From Oscillospiraceae bacterium (GTDB lineage: Bacteria; Bacillota; Clostridia; Oscillospirales; CAG-272), in NCBI GenBank assembly GCA_015064685.1, contig SVRT01000006.1, positions 56,285 to 120,284 on the forward strand: a DNA stretch of 64,000 nt. Direction: 5' to 3'. Made by a program: the position numbers and the translations under genes. Under the pieces are notes generated by a model. The model was not told where the DNA came from. It did no database searches and was given only the letters and a program-made list of their open reading frames with translations. Shown here piece by piece: positions 63,862 to 64,000 of the stretch (its first letter is position 1; every line of letters starts with the position of its first letter).

Positions 63862-64000
63862 ATTGGGGTGTATCGGGGACGCGAACAATCCCTCAGACGC
63901 GCACGGAGGCGCGCCAGCTCCCTTTACACAAGGGAGCTTTACCTGAAAGGTGGAGAACGTGGATATAGTGAAATTTTCTTTAAATTTAAAAGGGTTTCAC
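63861..64000 (+). repeat. Palindromic repeat of the AACAATCCCTCAG type, cut by the window end
   Basis: Matches 34131-34275 almost base for base (TATCGGGGACGCGAACAATC, then CAGCTCCCTTTACACAAGGG, then GGTGGAGAACGTGGATATAG). It begins at the dnaB stop codon. Confidence 0.85.

Overview
The window reads as a chromosomal segment of an uncultured gut-type Bacillota (class Clostridia). The supports are AGGAGG ribosome-binding sites, TTGACA-17-TATAAT promoters, Gram-positive lipoproteins, a rimP-nusA-ylxR-ylxQ-infB cluster and a yybS-gdpP-rplI-dnaB cluster in the Bacillus-like order. No rRNA, tRNA, CRISPR array, integrase or phage genes were seen.

Region 1 (1-33877) is a head-to-tail array of eight paralogous giant lipoproteins on the minus strand; the first runs off the left edge. 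Each has a lipobox, an acidic Thr/Asp/Pro/Glu stalk, then three to six modules of about 230-280 residues. A module pairs a Cys-rich zinc-ribbon-like segment (CxxCG plus an upstream C/H pair) with a predicted beta-sandwich segment ending in a D-[IV]-[AS]-Y-[IMV]-[AM]-F type strand. Nearly every gene has its own sigma-A promoter and its own intrinsic terminator, so the array is a set of separate cistrons. A ninth relative without a lipobox lies at 42128-47524.

Region 2 (34536-39938) holds asnA, pepF and a plus-strand cassette: a PqqD-like RRE protein, a SipW-type S26 peptidase, a membrane-tethered HTH regulator and a REP-associated tyrosine transposase that carries its own REP palindromes in frame. 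Region 3 (39986-48031, minus strand) holds an HPr-kinase-like P-loop protein coupled to a small lipoprotein, a mobile element carrying a DUF559 nuclease gene, a 43-residue peptide gene, the ninth giant protein, and a second small lipoprotein. Both small lipoproteins end in the same nonapeptide, WELGGVPLG. PqqD/RRE, S26 peptidase, HPrK-like protein and two proteins sharing a C-terminal tag, next to a giant surface-protein array, form the best candidate here for an undescribed system; its function is inference.

Region 4 (48185-64000) is mostly housekeeping: an RsmF-like methyltransferase, a HAD phosphatase, an MFS transporter, a Nudix hydrolase, the infB and rimP cluster, and divergently the yybS-gdpP-rplI-dnaB cluster. 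Several families of palindromic repeats (about 520-bp structured elements, exact 223-bp double-hairpin MITEs, a 676-bp DUF559-carrying relative) lie between genes throughout and share similar outer ends.
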